From positions 1 through 64,000 of the forward strand of contig CALARR010000234.1 in assembly GCA_937889015.1 (NCBI GenBank): a stretch of 64,000 nt of DNA. The letters are read 5' to 3'. The stretch is from an uncultured Planctomycetales bacterium. GTDB lineage: Bacteria; Planctomycetota; Planctomycetia; Pirellulales; Thermoguttaceae. A model generated the notes under the pieces. It saw only the letters and a list, made by a program, of their open reading frames with translations, searched no databases and was not told where the DNA came from. Positions 40,477-50,314 of this stretch are shown here, one piece after another. The position numbers were made by a program, and so were the translations under genes. Every line of letters begins with the position of its first letter. Position 1 is the stretch's first letter.

Positions 40477-41859
40477 ATGGCGCGAAGGAACTGGCCGCTG
40501 CGAGCAACGGCAGGGACGGTTCTGCTGAGCGTCTGTCTGTGGACGGCGACAAGCACGGGGCAATCCACTCCGGAGCCGCCGCGAGCTTCCGGCTATGCAA
40601 GTGATGCCCGGGGCCCCAGTTCGCCGTCTTTGGTTGTCGCCGCGGCGCAGTCGCAGCAGGCGGCTGGGGGCGCGAGCGGCAAGACGTCGGCCGGCGCGGC
40701 GACGGCCTTGGAGGGCCACACACAAGAGCTCACCTCGCTGCTGCAGGACCTGAATGTCCCCGCGTTGTGGCGAAACAACGGGTGGGGCGTGTGGGCGGCC
40801 ATGTTGCTGGCGGTGTTTCTGGCGGTCAGCGCGGGCAAGGTGTGTACGGTCGTGCTGGCGCGGCTTGGGGCGCGCTTTCAGAAACGTGGGTGGCATGGCC
40901 TGGCCCACGCGGTTATGGACCCGATCGGGCCCGCCAACCTGGCGGTGTTGATTTTCGGGGTGACGGCCGGGCTGACGGGCGTGGAGATGAGTCCCGCTCT
41001 GCGCGGGCTGTTGCACAAGAGCGCGCTGTTGTGCTATTCGATCGCCGTCTTCTGGTATCTGTACAATCTGGCCGATCTGGTGGATTTGGCTTTTCGGCGG
41101 TTGCAGGGGCAGAAGGAATCGTTGCTGGAGAGGCAACTCGCGCCGCTGGTGCGGAAGAGCCTGCGGAGCTTCTTGCTGGTCCTGGCGGCCCTGTTTGTCG
41201 CTGACACGGTATTCGACCAGGACATCGGAGCGTGGTTGGCGGGACTGGGGATCGCCGGCCTGGCCATCTCGCTGGCGGCGCAGGACTCGCTGAAGAACCT
41301 CTTCGGGTCGATCACGATCCTGCTGGACCGTCCATTCCAGATCGGCGACCAGATCGTGTTTGGCGGGAGCGAAGGGGTGATCGAGGAGATCGGGCTGCGC
41401 TCGACCAAGATGCGGACCACGGCAGGCCACGTGGTGACGATTCCCAATTCCAAGATCGTCAACGATCCGGTGGAGAACATCTCGCGGCGGCCCTACATCC
41501 GCCGGGCGATGACTATCAGCCTCAAGGGAGACCTGCCGCGCGCCACGCTCGACAAGGCGGTGTGGCTGCTGCGTTCGCTGCTGGCCGAACCGGGACTTCG
41601 CGAACCGATCCATCCGTTGGTCCACGGCGTGGACTTTCCACCACGCGTGTTCCTGAGCCAGGTGACGGCCGCGAACGCCACGATCGAGGTCACCTACTGG
41701 TACGCACCGCCCCTGTATTGGGAATATGTGGCCCACGCCCAAAAGGTCAACTTCCGCATTCTGGAGAGTTTTGAGAAGGCGGGGATTGCCTTCAGTTTCG
41801 GCCATCCTTCGGCAAACGCCGGCGGCGATGCGACGGCCAAGTCTGAGGGGCCGAAATAG
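40477..41859 (+). CDS. MscS-family mechanosensitive channel
   Basis: 460 residues from the ATG at 40477 with AGGAAGGAAG upstream. N-terminal signal-like segment, then a disordered Ser/Ala/Gly linker to about residue 95. Membrane segments follow near 105-125, 145-165, 180-200 and 230-250. The pore helix is in GIAGLAISLAAQDSLKNLFGS. The MscS beta domain follows (LLDRPFQIGDQIVFGG, IGLRSTKMRTTAGHVVTIPN, the conserved PN box). It releases solutes on hypo-osmotic shock. It follows the DUF1559 gene by 61 bases, perhaps by chance. Confidence 0.9.
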   Translation: MARRNWPLRATAGTVLLSVCLWTATSTGQSTPEPPRASGYASDARGPSSPSLVVAAAQSQQAAGGASGKTSAGAATALEGHTQELTSLLQDLNVPALWRNNGWGVWAAMLLAVFLAVSAGKVCTVVLARLGARFQKRGWHGLAHAVMDPIGPANLAVLIFGVTAGLTGVEMSPALRGLLHKSALLCYSIAVFWYLYNLADLVDLAFRRLQGQKESLLERQLAPLVRKSLRSFLLVLAALFVADTVFDQDIGAWLAGLGIAGLAISLAAQDSLKNLFGSITILLDRPFQIGDQIVFGGSEGVIEEIGLRSTKMRTTAGHVVTIPNSKIVNDPVENISRRPYIRRAMTISLKGDLPRATLDKAVWLLRSLLAEPGLREPIHPLVHGVDFPPRVFLSQVTAANATIEVTYWYAPPLYWEYVAHAQKVNFRILESFEKAGIAFSFGHPSANAGGDATAKSEGPK

Positions 41860-42006
41860 GCGCGGCGCGTGCTGCAGGATCGGCCTGCCGGCGCTGGGAT
41901 GCGCCATGCCGAGAGCGGCCGCGAAGCGCGCAGGGGCGCGCCCACAAGACCGCTGAGACGCAATTCCAGGCAGAGCTGAGGTCTCCGCACGTTCTGGCGA
42001 CTGCAC

Positions 42007-42657
42007 TCAGGCTTGCGCGGTTTGCAGTTCGACCCTGGGCGCGGTCTTCTGCGGCAGGCAGGACACAATTCGCACCAATTCCACGGCCGACTGGACCCCC
42101 ATCTTCTCCAGGACGGTGGCCCGAATGCGATCGACCGTGCGTTGACTCACGCCCAGGTCGCGGGCGATGATCTTGTTGGGCGTGCCGGACGTAATGAGTT
42201 CGGCGGTACGGCGTTCGCGCGGATCGAGCGTGGCGATTCGGTTGCGGTATTCGGCGGTCCGGAACTGTTCGGCCCGAGCCCGGCGATCCGCCTCCATCGC
42301 CCTGTGGATGACCTGCAGCAGTTCATCCGACTGATAGGGTTTTTCCAGGACGCTGAACACCCCCTGCTGCATGGCGCGGACGGCGATGGGCACGGTGAGG
42401 AAGGCGCTCACCAGGATCACCGGCAACGGTTCGCCTGAGCGGGAGACCCGCTCGTGCAATTGCAGCCCATCAATGCCCGGAAGACGCAGATCCGAGATCA
42501 CGCACCCGGGCCGGCCGGGGATGTGGCGATCCAGGAACTCCTCACCAGAGGCATACAGTTCGGACTGCGTGCCGGTGGCGGTGGCCAGCGCGGCGATACT
42601 GTTTCGTGCGGAACTGTCATCGTCTACGACAAACAGGGTAGCCGGGAAACATTCCAT
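42007..42657 (-). CDS. FixJ-type response regulator (receiver plus LuxR-type HTH)
   Basis: 216 residues. Receiver domain: acidic cluster FVVDDDSSAR, phospho-acceptor Asp in CVISDLRLPGIDG (near residue 56), Thr/Ser position in VILVSAFL and Lys in VLEKPYQSDEL. C-terminal HTH of the LuxR/FixJ kind: LDPRERRTAELITSGTPNKI, then SQRTVDRIRATVLEKMGV. It would bind DNA when phosphorylated. A second regulator and a histidine kinase lie upstream on the same strand beyond a 686-base gap, and the kinase may serve both. Confidence 0.9.
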   Translation of the reverse strand: MECFPATLFVVDDDSSARNSIAALATATGTQSELYASGEEFLDRHIPGRPGCVISDLRLPGIDGLQLHERVSRSGEPLPVILVSAFLTVPIAVRAMQQGVFSVLEKPYQSDELLQVIHRAMEADRRARAEQFRTAEYRNRIATLDPRERRTAELITSGTPNKIIARDLGVSQRTVDRIRATVLEKMGVQSAVELVRIVSCLPQKTAPRVELQTAQA

Positions 42658-43343
42658 GTGGCGGGTCTCAGGACAACGACGAAAAAGCGACTTTGAAACG
42701 GATCGCGGATTGGGTCTTTCGCAATCGTTCAGCCAGACGGCACGACTGCGACATGCGTTCCTCCGGTACGATTCGCCTTTCGGACGGCTGGCGTTCCAAC
42801 GACACGCGACTCAACGAATGACGGCAGGAATGTAGCGGTTGCCCGATGCTGATCCTGGGTGGCCGCGAAAGAGTCTCACCCCTCCGCCCCTCTCTGGGCA
42901 CCGGTTCCAGTCCCGCGAGGCACCCACATACGTATCATCGCGGAATCCAACGATGAACTGAAAGGGAAGAAACCGAAAACAAATGCGGACCACCGCAAGT
43001 GAACCTCGCCGGGGTGCGCGCACCGGGCAAAACCAACCAGTCCCGCGCAGGCCAAGCTGGCGAGTGGCGAATGAACGTCAGAAGAACGGCGTGGCAACGC
43101 TCGTGAGGAGACTGGGGAAACGCAGCGTTGCGTCCGGCGAGCGGCCAGAGGGCAGGGAGCACGAATGTTGATGCCGGCGCAATGATCGCAGTTCCGGCCG
43201 GCTCACGCGGCCGCGGAACGCTTGTTGGCAATGCGTACCTCAATCGGCTTGTAAGCTACAGTACATAACCCTTCGGCATCACCAGCTACCACTCGCGAAC
43301 GGTAGATAGACGCGTATTGGGATGCATTTCGGCGCGAGGCGGA
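42658..43343. other. 686-bp region without a recognised gene
   Basis: Lies between the two response-regulator genes. Open frames on both strands are short and lack ribosome sites or familiar motifs. A small A/T-rich patch (CACATACGTATCATC near 42923) and another (CTACAGTACATAACC near 43255) could hold promoter elements for the downstream minus-strand regulator or an untranslated RNA. I see no clear terminator hairpin. Confidence 0.4.
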
Positions 43344-44018
43344 TCAGGCGGGCCTCGGGCCGCCGTCGTCGAGGAAGGGGGGCGTCTCATCCTCGGTCGA
43401 GACGAACGACAGCGGGCGGTTGGCTTCCAGCATCAGCCGCACCAGTTCGGGGACCGTGCGCGCGTGCATCTTGCTCAGCACATCGTGGCGGCGGTTCTCG
43501 ACGGTCCGGAGGCTGACCTCCATCTCGGAGGCAATCGCCTTGTTGGGCCGCCCGGCGATCACCAAATCCAGCACCTTCCGCTCCAAGGGCGTGAGGCTGG
43601 CGAGTCGGGCACGGATTTCGCGTTGTCGCAAGTGGCGCGCGCGGAGCCGGGCTTCCTGGGCCAAGGCGGTGCGGATGGCGGTCCACAGTTCGTCATCGGC
43701 ATAGGGTTTGTCCAAGAGGGTGATGGCCCCGGCCTTCATCGCACGAACGATCAGGGGGGTACGAGCGAACCCGGTGAGCATCACCACCGGCAGGAGCCGC
43801 TCCTGGCGCAAGAGGTGTTCCTGCAGTTCCAGGCCACTCATGCCCGGCATGCGGAGATCGGCCACCAGACAGCCCGGCTCGCCCCGGTATTCGCGAAGGA
43901 AGTCCTCGCCGGACTTGAACCCCAGGGCGCGACCTCCCATGGAGGAGACCAGGACGCACACGGAGTTACGAGCCTGCTCGTCATCATCGACGACAAACAC
44001 GGTCACGTCAGGTTCCAT
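43344..44018 (-). CDS. FixJ-type response regulator, partner of the adjacent kinase
   Basis: 224 residues from the ATG at 44018, which lies 11 bases inside the end of the kinase gene, so the two are translationally coupled. Receiver: VFVVDDDEQARNSVCVL, phospho-Asp in CLVADLRMPGMSG, VVMLTGFA and TLLDKPYADDELW. C-terminal LuxR-type HTH: LTPLERKVLDLVIAGRPNK and SLRTVENRRHDVLSKM. It is the cognate output of the kinase. It is a paralogue of the regulator at 42007-42657. Confidence 0.92.
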   Translation of the reverse strand: MEPDVTVFVVDDDEQARNSVCVLVSSMGGRALGFKSGEDFLREYRGEPGCLVADLRMPGMSGLELQEHLLRQERLLPVVMLTGFARTPLIVRAMKAGAITLLDKPYADDELWTAIRTALAQEARLRARHLRQREIRARLASLTPLERKVLDLVIAGRPNKAIASEMEVSLRTVENRRHDVLSKMHARTVPELVRLMLEANRPLSFVSTEDETPPFLDDGGPRPA

Positions 44019-45990
44019 GGCCTTCCCCTTCATACCACGGCAAGGTGAAATGGAACGCGGCACCTCCACGCTCGCTGGGGCAGGCCCACAAGCGGCCACC
44101 GTGCGCCTCGAGAATCGTCCGACTGATCGGCAGCCCCATGCCCAGCCCGTGCGACTTGGTGGTGACAAAGGGCTCGAAGAGTTGGACCTGGGTATCGGGC
44201 AGTCCGGGTCCGTTGTCCTCGACGATCAACTCCAGGCAAGCCGCGGAGGGAACGGCGCTGATCCACACGGTCTTCGAGTCGTTGTGCGTGTCGTGGAGGG
44301 CTTCGATCGCATTTCGCAACAGATTGACCAGCACTTGCTGAATCTGGAGGGGATCGATCTCGACGGCGCGCAGTTCCGGTCGGAAATCGGTGTTGACCGC
44401 GACCTCGTGCTGGCGGAACTCGAAACTGAGCAAGGCGATCGACTCTTGCACCAGGTCCTCGATGCGCATAGGCAGGCGCTGGGTCGATCCGCGGCGCACA
44501 AAGTTGCGCATCTTGCGTAGGACATCTCCGGTCAAGGCGGCCGAAGCGGCGATCTCGTGGTTCCAATCGCGGAGGCGGTCCAGGTCCGGTTCAGGCTTCT
44601 CCAGCAAGTGCTGGCAGGCCTTGGCGTAATTGAGGATGGAGTACAGCGGTTGGCTGACCTCGTGGACGATCTGGGCCACCATTTCGCCCAAGGTCGAGAG
44701 GCGCGCCACGTGCGCCAGTTGCGACTGCATCTGCTGCAGCTTCTCTTCGGCCACCTTGCCCTCGTGGATATCCTCGACGATCCCCAACGAGAACAGCGGA
44801 TTCCGCTCCAAGACGGCGGCTGTCAACCGGACCCAGCGCGGGCTGCCATCCTTGCGCACCAAACGCACCTCGCGGTGCAGACGATCGGTGCGTCCCGCGG
44901 CCACGGCCTCCAGGTCGGGCAACTCGGTCTGATAGTCCTCGGGATGCGTGATGTCGGCGAGCGTCTTGCCCACGAGTTCCTCGCGGGAGTAGCCCAGCAG
45001 CTCGCACATCCGCGGATTGGCTTGTCGGATGCGGCGGCCCTCGCTGCCCAACGCCATGGCCAGCGGACTGGCGTCGAAGACGCGGCGAAAACGTTCTTCA
45101 CTCTCGCGGAGCCGCTCCGCAGTCTGGTGCTGTCCGAGGGCCATCGCCAGACCCTCGGCCAAGCGCTCCAGCAGGCCGATGCGTTCCGACGTAAAACGGC
45201 CTGTGCGGTGGTCGTTCATCTGCAGCAGGCCGAGCGTTTCTCCCTGCGTGCGCAGGGGGACCAGGGCGACCGACTCATAGCCCTCGTTGATGCAGCGGTT
45301 GCGAATCCGCCCCTGGCACTGGAGGTTCGGTGCGGAGGCCAGCAATTCGGTGGTGGAATTGGTCCAGAAGCTGCCGTTGGCGGTGAAATAGGGCAGGGCC
45401 GGATCGAACCGGCCACGAATCACGTTTCCGCACATACACTCCAAGACTGGTCTGCCGTCGGCATCGCGAAGCAGTTGTCCGTCGCGATCGACCGCGCACA
45501 GACGGTTCTCGACCAGCACGTACTCCGCGGACAGATTCTCGGTCTGGAAGTAGGGGTAATCCTCCCCATCTTGCAGCCGAATCCCTACGGCATCGCAACG
45601 GGACCACTCGCGCAAGAGCAGGGCCGCCTCGCGCACCAGGCTGCGACAACTGCCGGGCGCGTTGACCAAGCGCAACATGCGGACAGTGATTTCGCGCTCC
45701 TCTTCGATGTCCAGAGACTCGACGGCGCTGGCGGAGACAGCAGGCGAGAGGTTCGGCTGCTCAATGACGACGGATCGCTCTGACAGCCTGTCGCGGCGTG
45801 GGGAAGACCCCTTGCGGGAGGCCGCAGGCGTGTGGCAACCTGGTGCGTGCGTCCGCAACTGGATGCGGAGTTGCTCTATCTCGCGGAGCAGATCGGCCTT
45901 CGTCTGCCCAGATCGTGCCATACCGGGGCCCTCTGCACGCCGCGGAGACGACCACCACCGGCTCGCCAGGGCTTGTGCGACGGACTTCAC
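44008..45990 (-). CDS. GAF-PAS sensor histidine kinase (FixL-like)
   Basis: 660 residues, no membrane segment, so a soluble cytoplasmic sensor. Residues about 35-60 are coiled. A GAF domain spans about 100-285, with an unusual Cys cluster (ECMCGNVIRG) and NEGYESVALVPLRTQGETLGLLQMNDHR. A PAS domain with PAC tail covers about 300-425 (FDASPLAMALGSEGRRIRQA). The dimerisation helix holds the phospho-His in MVAQIVHEVSQPLYSILNY. The ATPase domain has NLLRNAIEAL, EDNGPGLPD and GLGMGLPISRTI. ATG at 45921 (MARSGQTKADLL) is an alternative start. The MCGNVIRGRFDP segment may be a ligand or redox site. Signal unknown. Confidence 0.9.
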   Translation of the reverse strand: MKSVAQALASRWWSSPRRAEGPGMARSGQTKADLLREIEQLRIQLRTHAPGCHTPAASRKGSSPRRDRLSERSVVIEQPNLSPAVSASAVESLDIEEEREITVRMLRLVNAPGSCRSLVREAALLLREWSRCDAVGIRLQDGEDYPYFQTENLSAEYVLVENRLCAVDRDGQLLRDADGRPVLECMCGNVIRGRFDPALPYFTANGSFWTNSTTELLASAPNLQCQGRIRNRCINEGYESVALVPLRTQGETLGLLQMNDHRTGRFTSERIGLLERLAEGLAMALGQHQTAERLRESEERFRRVFDASPLAMALGSEGRRIRQANPRMCELLGYSREELVGKTLADITHPEDYQTELPDLEAVAAGRTDRLHREVRLVRKDGSPRWVRLTAAVLERNPLFSLGIVEDIHEGKVAEEKLQQMQSQLAHVARLSTLGEMVAQIVHEVSQPLYSILNYAKACQHLLEKPEPDLDRLRDWNHEIAASAALTGDVLRKMRNFVRRGSTQRLPMRIEDLVQESIALLSFEFRQHEVAVNTDFRPELRAVEIDPLQIQQVLVNLLRNAIEALHDTHNDSKTVWISAVPSAACLELIVEDNGPGLPDTQVQLFEPFVTTKSHGLGMGLPISRTILEAHGGRLWACPSERGGAAFHFTLPWYEGEGHGT

Positions 45991-46343
45991 GGTTGACCGC
46001 CTCTGCTTACCACCCGTGTAGCCGACTCGCCACCACCCCTAGCGGCCACAGCCATCCGTAAGCCTAACCACACCGCCAGCCATCGTAAATAGCACTCCCC
46101 TCTTGGGTGATGCCGAATGCTGGTTATATATAAGCGGATCAGGCCGCACACCACCCCCTTGTATAGCACAAGCTGCCGCTACAACAGTGGAGCTGGGGTC
46201 GCCAGATGCCGTGGATATCGACAAAGCGTTGAAGGGCGCGAGTGGCGCGACCAGGATGCCGGCGAGGCGCACCCGAGGAGCCGCAGGTGACCGGACGCCA
46301 GGCAGGCTATCGGCAAGGCCAGCGCCGAACAGGGGGCACAGCA
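45991..46343. other. 353-bp divergent intergenic region
   Basis: Holds the promoters of the kinase operon and of the carbohydrate-binding gene. It contains TTGGGT (46103-46108), a 16-base gap and TATATA inside the 10-base palindrome TTATATATAA (46124-46133), which could serve either strand. No gene seen. Confidence 0.45.
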
Positions 46344-47510
46344 ATGCGCGCGGATGATTGGTCGCATGGGCAGTCGGCGTCGATTTGCGCGAAGCGGCTG
46401 GCACGCCGGCAGGGAGATGGAAACGGTTTCCTTCCAGGACTTGTGGCGGTTGTGTGGCTGATGCTCGCCGCCAGCTTGAATGGCGCAGAGAACCTCGTTC
46501 CGGACGCCTCGTTTGAATCGGCCCTGCCGCCTTGTTGGGCGCAGCGTTCCGGCACCAGCTACTACGCCGACAAGCAGAAGGTGGCCGACGCTGCCGACGG
46601 GCAGATGGTCTTGGTCATCGAGGCCTGGGACCACAAGGGCAGCCGGGTGTTGGCGGCGCCGGTGGACCTGCCCGACGACGCGGCTGGCGGAATCGCGTGC
46701 AGCGGCACGGCACGCATACGCAGCTTTGGCCCGTTGCAAGGCGCGACGCTAGAAATGGCCCTCTTCGATGAGCCGGGCAGGAAACGCCTGGCGACGATCG
46801 GCCGGATGGGTCTGGACGGGAGTGGCCAGTGGCAAACGCTGAGGGGCGAGGGGATTCGGCTGGAACCGAAGGTGCGCAAGGTGCGTTTGGCCTTCGTGGT
46901 GTCTGGTCCGCAGGACGCGTCGCGAGTGGAAATCGACCTGGTGGGCCTGTTTGCCGGGCAGAATCCGGGATCGGTGACCGACAACAGCGATCTGACGATG
47001 CTCGAGGCGGAAGACCTGGCCGACGGCGTGGCCTGGAAAGTAGTCGAGCACTACACGTGCTGGTATCGGGGTTCGCCCAGCCGCATGAAAATGCTGGCCG
47101 GCTCCCAACCCTTGCGGCCCGAGCAGAACCGGCGGGCGACCTCTCGACTGACGATCCGCAAGCCGGGGCGGCACAAGTTGTGGGTGCGATTCCATAGCGG
47201 CGACCATGGAGGCGAGTTCCAGGTGACGATGCGCCAAGGGGGGGCAGACCGTCTTGGAACAGACCGTGCAAGCCAGCGACGCGGAATACGCGCGTTGGGC
47301 CTGGTCGTGGGAAGGGTACGAGGTGGACTTGCAGCCGGGCGAGACCGAATTGGCCCTGATCCGGCCGGCCAAAGGGGCCAGCGGCCACGCGCGCAGTTGG
47401 AGCGGACGCCGGAAGGCGCGCTGCGTGTCCGTCTGCCCTGGAATGTCTGCGATGCCGTGGTGCTGCGCAAGTCTTCCGCAACAGTTCCTACTGCGGGACC
47501 GCATCCATGA
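46344..47510 (+). pseudogene. carbohydrate-binding-module protein, frameshifted
   Basis: The open frame begins with a hydrophobic export segment (GLVAVVWLMLAASLNGAEN) and continues as a CBM-like beta-sandwich (NLVPDASFESALPPCW, then SDLTMLEAEDLADG for a second module and KPGRHKLWVRFHSG). At a run of seven G (47238-47244) the sense moves to another frame (VQASDAEYARWAWSWEGYEV, LQPGETELALIRPAKGASG) and near 47400 returns to the first frame (PEGALRVRLPWNVCDAVVL). Two compensating shifts would restore about 388 residues. Either a real pseudogene or sequencing error in the G run. Its end overlaps the convergent GH36-like gene by 23 bases. Confidence 0.7.
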
Positions 47511-49602
47511 CCAGGACCTCGAAGGGCTTCAGCGTGAAGGTGTGACTTTGGCCCACCGCCAGGCGAAGCGGCGCGACAGACGCATCCTGCTTCCAGGGGC
47601 TTTTGAGCGCATAGGCTTGGGCTGCTTTGGCCGGCAATTCGAAGGCCTGGCCGATGTCGAGGGCGAAGCTGGCCGGCTGATCCGACGGATTGCGCAGGGC
47701 AAGAATGCCCTTGCGTTGGCCCCAGGAAGCCCAGCCGTAGACCTCGGCCTTGACCGGGTCGCCGCCGATCCAGTGGGTGTCGGCCAGCACGTCGGCGTTG
47801 GCACGCGACCAATGGGCCGCTTCGGCCAGGACGTCCCAATAGGCGTCGGTCATGAGATCCGGGTCGATATGCAGTTCCTGCATGCAGGTGCCGGTGGCGA
47901 AGTAGGAGCGGATCTCGGCCACGATGTCGGCCGGCTGCAGGCTGACGCCCGGGTTTTTCGGATCGTAGGGATTCTTGAAGGCCATTTTGTGGATCATGAT
48001 GCCGTGGAGCATCAGGGAACTGATCGGGCACAGGGGGCCACGCAAGTACGTGGAATGATAGGTGGCGTTGTCGCGATAGGTGAGCCATTGCTGACGATCG
48101 GAGCCGGCGCCGATGAAACCGGCATCGCTCTCCTGGCGCCAGATGGCATCGGCCCACAGCATCCAGAAGGGGGAGGGCCAGGTGCCGCTGGTCGGATTGA
48201 GGAATACGCCGGGCTTGGCGTGGCGCAAATCCTCGCAGAGCGTCAACAGGGCGTCGACGTCGCCGGGATAGTCGCCAGGGCCGGGGAGGCCTCCGCCCGT
48301 GGCGAAGCCGTCGAACTTGAAGTAGTTGACGCCGAAATCGCGGACCATGCCCAGGCAGGCCTGGCGAAAACGCGCGTAGTAGCGCGGGCCGGCCAGGGAA
48401 AGACCTTTCTTGGTGGTCTCGAAACCTTGGCGCAGCCCGGCCTCGACGCGCCGCGAGCGGCCCGAGTAGCCGCCCCAGGGCGAGAACCAGATGCCCGGGG
48501 AGGAGTGGTATTGCGCCGCGGCCTTTTGCACATTGGCCAGGCCCTGCGGGAATCCCTTGTGGAACTGCCAGACCAGCTCCGTGTCGTCCCAACCGTGATC
48601 GCAGACGAAGGAGTCGATGACTGCGCCGCGTTTTTCAATCATCTCGCGTCCGAACAGGGCGATCCGCTCCAGCCACGCCTTCTCCATGCCGGCGACGAAC
48701 TGGTCGACTTCGTCCGGCGTGCCGAACCGCCGCAGTTGCCAGAAGCGCGCTCCGAGGGCATAGCCGCAGTTGTCGTGCAGGAATGTGTGGTAGGGCTGCG
48801 ATCGCTCGCGCTCCAGGTAGTGCAGGAACCCACGCCGCAATTGGCCTTCGGGCACGGCGCCGATCACGCCCCCCAGGACGAACGGGTGGCCGGGCGTCAG
48901 GGACACCGCATAGGGATAGACACAGCGCACGAGGCTCGGCGAGCCGTCTCCGGGCTGCACCTGGTTCCGCGCCAGGGGATGCTCGCAGGCGGCGAACACG
49001 TTGCCGGCGCGCAGGGGCGAGCCGTCCACGCTGCCGACCACTTCCACCTTCGCGGCGGCCAGTTCCAGGGCCACGGGTTCGGCGGCCAATTCGCAGGGCT
49101 CACCGCGAATCGAAATCAGCACTTGCTGGCGCACGTAGTTGGCCCCGTCGCGGAGCACGGCGCGCCACAGCAGGTCCAGGCTCGCACCGTCCAGGCTCCA
49201 GCGGGCCGAGAGTTCCCAGCCGTCAAAGCGATCGCCAAGGCGCTGGGCGCCGGGCGCGGCCTGCAAACGCGTGAGCTGCGGGGGCGCCGCCAGCTTCAAC
49301 GCGGATGCGGCCACGGCCTGCGGTTGCGGATGGGGCGAGCGGGCCAGGGCGAAGCGAAAACACTCGGTGGCGGAGAGATCCAGCGTCGCTCCGGACTGCT
49401 TGTCCACGAAACAGGCGGGTTTCAGACGCCCATCGGCCACGGTCCAGCGCATGGCGAGGATGTCGTTTTCGAGCGTGGCCGCCGCAGCCGCACAGGTGCC
49501 CGTGGCGGCACCCGGCGCGGGGCCTGGATAGTCCACGGCCAGCGCCAGTCGGCCAGCGGCCAGGCACGCGATTGACACGATCAAGAGGGTCGAACGGTTC
49601 AT
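47488..49602 (-). CDS. secreted GH36-like alpha-galactosidase-type protein
   Basis: 704 residues from the ATG at 49602 (GGGGAG 8 bases upstream), with a signal peptide (LLIVSIACLAAGRLALA). The first 300 residues are a beta super-sandwich. The barrel includes AVIDSFVCDHGWDD, SSPGIWFSPWGGYSG and VNYFKFDGFATGG, where Asp in KFDG is the expected nucleophile of clan GH-D, and SGTWPSPFWMLWADAIW for a later strand. A C-terminal beta domain closes it (GILALRNPSDQPASFALDIG). It is probably an exo-glycosidase on galactose-containing glycans, but relatives are often left unassigned. It is 34 bases downstream of the Tat-signal gene. Confidence 0.8.
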   Translation of the reverse strand: MNRSTLLIVSIACLAAGRLALAVDYPGPAPGAATGTCAAAAATLENDILAMRWTVADGRLKPACFVDKQSGATLDLSATECFRFALARSPHPQPQAVAASALKLAAPPQLTRLQAAPGAQRLGDRFDGWELSARWSLDGASLDLLWRAVLRDGANYVRQQVLISIRGEPCELAAEPVALELAAAKVEVVGSVDGSPLRAGNVFAACEHPLARNQVQPGDGSPSLVRCVYPYAVSLTPGHPFVLGGVIGAVPEGQLRRGFLHYLERERSQPYHTFLHDNCGYALGARFWQLRRFGTPDEVDQFVAGMEKAWLERIALFGREMIEKRGAVIDSFVCDHGWDDTELVWQFHKGFPQGLANVQKAAAQYHSSPGIWFSPWGGYSGRSRRVEAGLRQGFETTKKGLSLAGPRYYARFRQACLGMVRDFGVNYFKFDGFATGGGLPGPGDYPGDVDALLTLCEDLRHAKPGVFLNPTSGTWPSPFWMLWADAIWRQESDAGFIGAGSDRQQWLTYRDNATYHSTYLRGPLCPISSLMLHGIMIHKMAFKNPYDPKNPGVSLQPADIVAEIRSYFATGTCMQELHIDPDLMTDAYWDVLAEAAHWSRANADVLADTHWIGGDPVKAEVYGWASWGQRKGILALRNPSDQPASFALDIGQAFELPAKAAQAYALKSPWKQDASVAPLRLAVGQSHTFTLKPFEVLVMDAVPQ

Positions 49603-49636
49603 GAAACGATCTCCCCAAGATGGAGTCCCTTGGACA

Positions 49637-50290
49637 TCACAACGCCTGACCGCCGACCTTCGCAATCCATTGTCGTGAGAACTCGGCGCTGGGCAATCCT
49701 ACGTCCAGCACCATTTTCATCTGCTCACGGGCCCGTTTCAACTCATCCGGCGTCAGGGCCGGGCGGCCGACCGTGCTGCCATCGGCCTGGCGATTGGCGT
49801 CGATGATGAAGTCATCCAGGTACACCCCGGAGAGGTTGGGGTACTTCTTGGCCAACGAGAGCACGGGGTGCAGTTCGTTCATGCCGCCCTTGCCACCGCT
49901 GCCGACGACCGACCAGACGACCTGGTCCAGCGGCTGGAAGGCAGTGGCGTACTGTTCGAAATCGGTGCGCGCCCGCCACGCCTGGCCGCCGGGCAACCGG
50001 GGCAGATCATGGCTGCGGATCAACAGCAAATTGGGCACGCCCAGCCAGAAGGCGCCCTCGGCCGGCGTCATGCGCGAGCCGCCGCGCACGTCGCCGCGTT
50101 CCAAGGCGTCGCTATCCAGGCCCGGCGGAACCGTGAAGATCCACAGGCGATCGCGCACCGTAGAACGGGGGCGTTGCGCCGGGGCGGCCGGGGCCGCCTG
50201 CGCGCCACACACCGCCGACAGGCCAGCGCATCCGGCGGCAGCCAGCAGGCTGCGCCGCGAAAGGCTTTCTTCCGCTGGGTTTTCGGGCAT
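49637..50290 (-). CDS. Tat-exported hypothetical protein, TIM-barrel-like
   Basis: 217 residues from the ATG at 50290. The leader has SRRSLLAAAGCAGLSAVCGA, a twin-Arg type signal. The mature part contains LWIFTVPPGLD, FWLGVPNLLLIRSHDLP and GVYLDDFI, the last resembling a barrel strand with an acidic end. It is short for a full barrel, and the C-terminus ends just after a helix (RQWIAKVGG), so it may be truncated. I do not recognise the family. It is immediately upstream of the GH36-like gene and probably co-transcribed. Confidence 0.6.
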   Translation of the reverse strand: MPENPAEESLSRRSLLAAAGCAGLSAVCGAQAAPAAPAQRPRSTVRDRLWIFTVPPGLDSDALERGDVRGGSRMTPAEGAFWLGVPNLLLIRSHDLPRLPGGQAWRARTDFEQYATAFQPLDQVVWSVVGSGGKGGMNELHPVLSLAKKYPNLSGVYLDDFIIDANRQADGSTVGRPALTPDELKRAREQMKMVLDVGLPSAEFSRQWIAKVGGQAL

Positions 50291-50314
50291 GATAGTCTCC
50301 TTGCCAGTGCGTGA

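Noticed and set aside
43317..44048. Plus-strand frame opposite the second response regulator
   Set aside because: The minus strand has full receiver and HTH motifs, so this is an antisense shadow.
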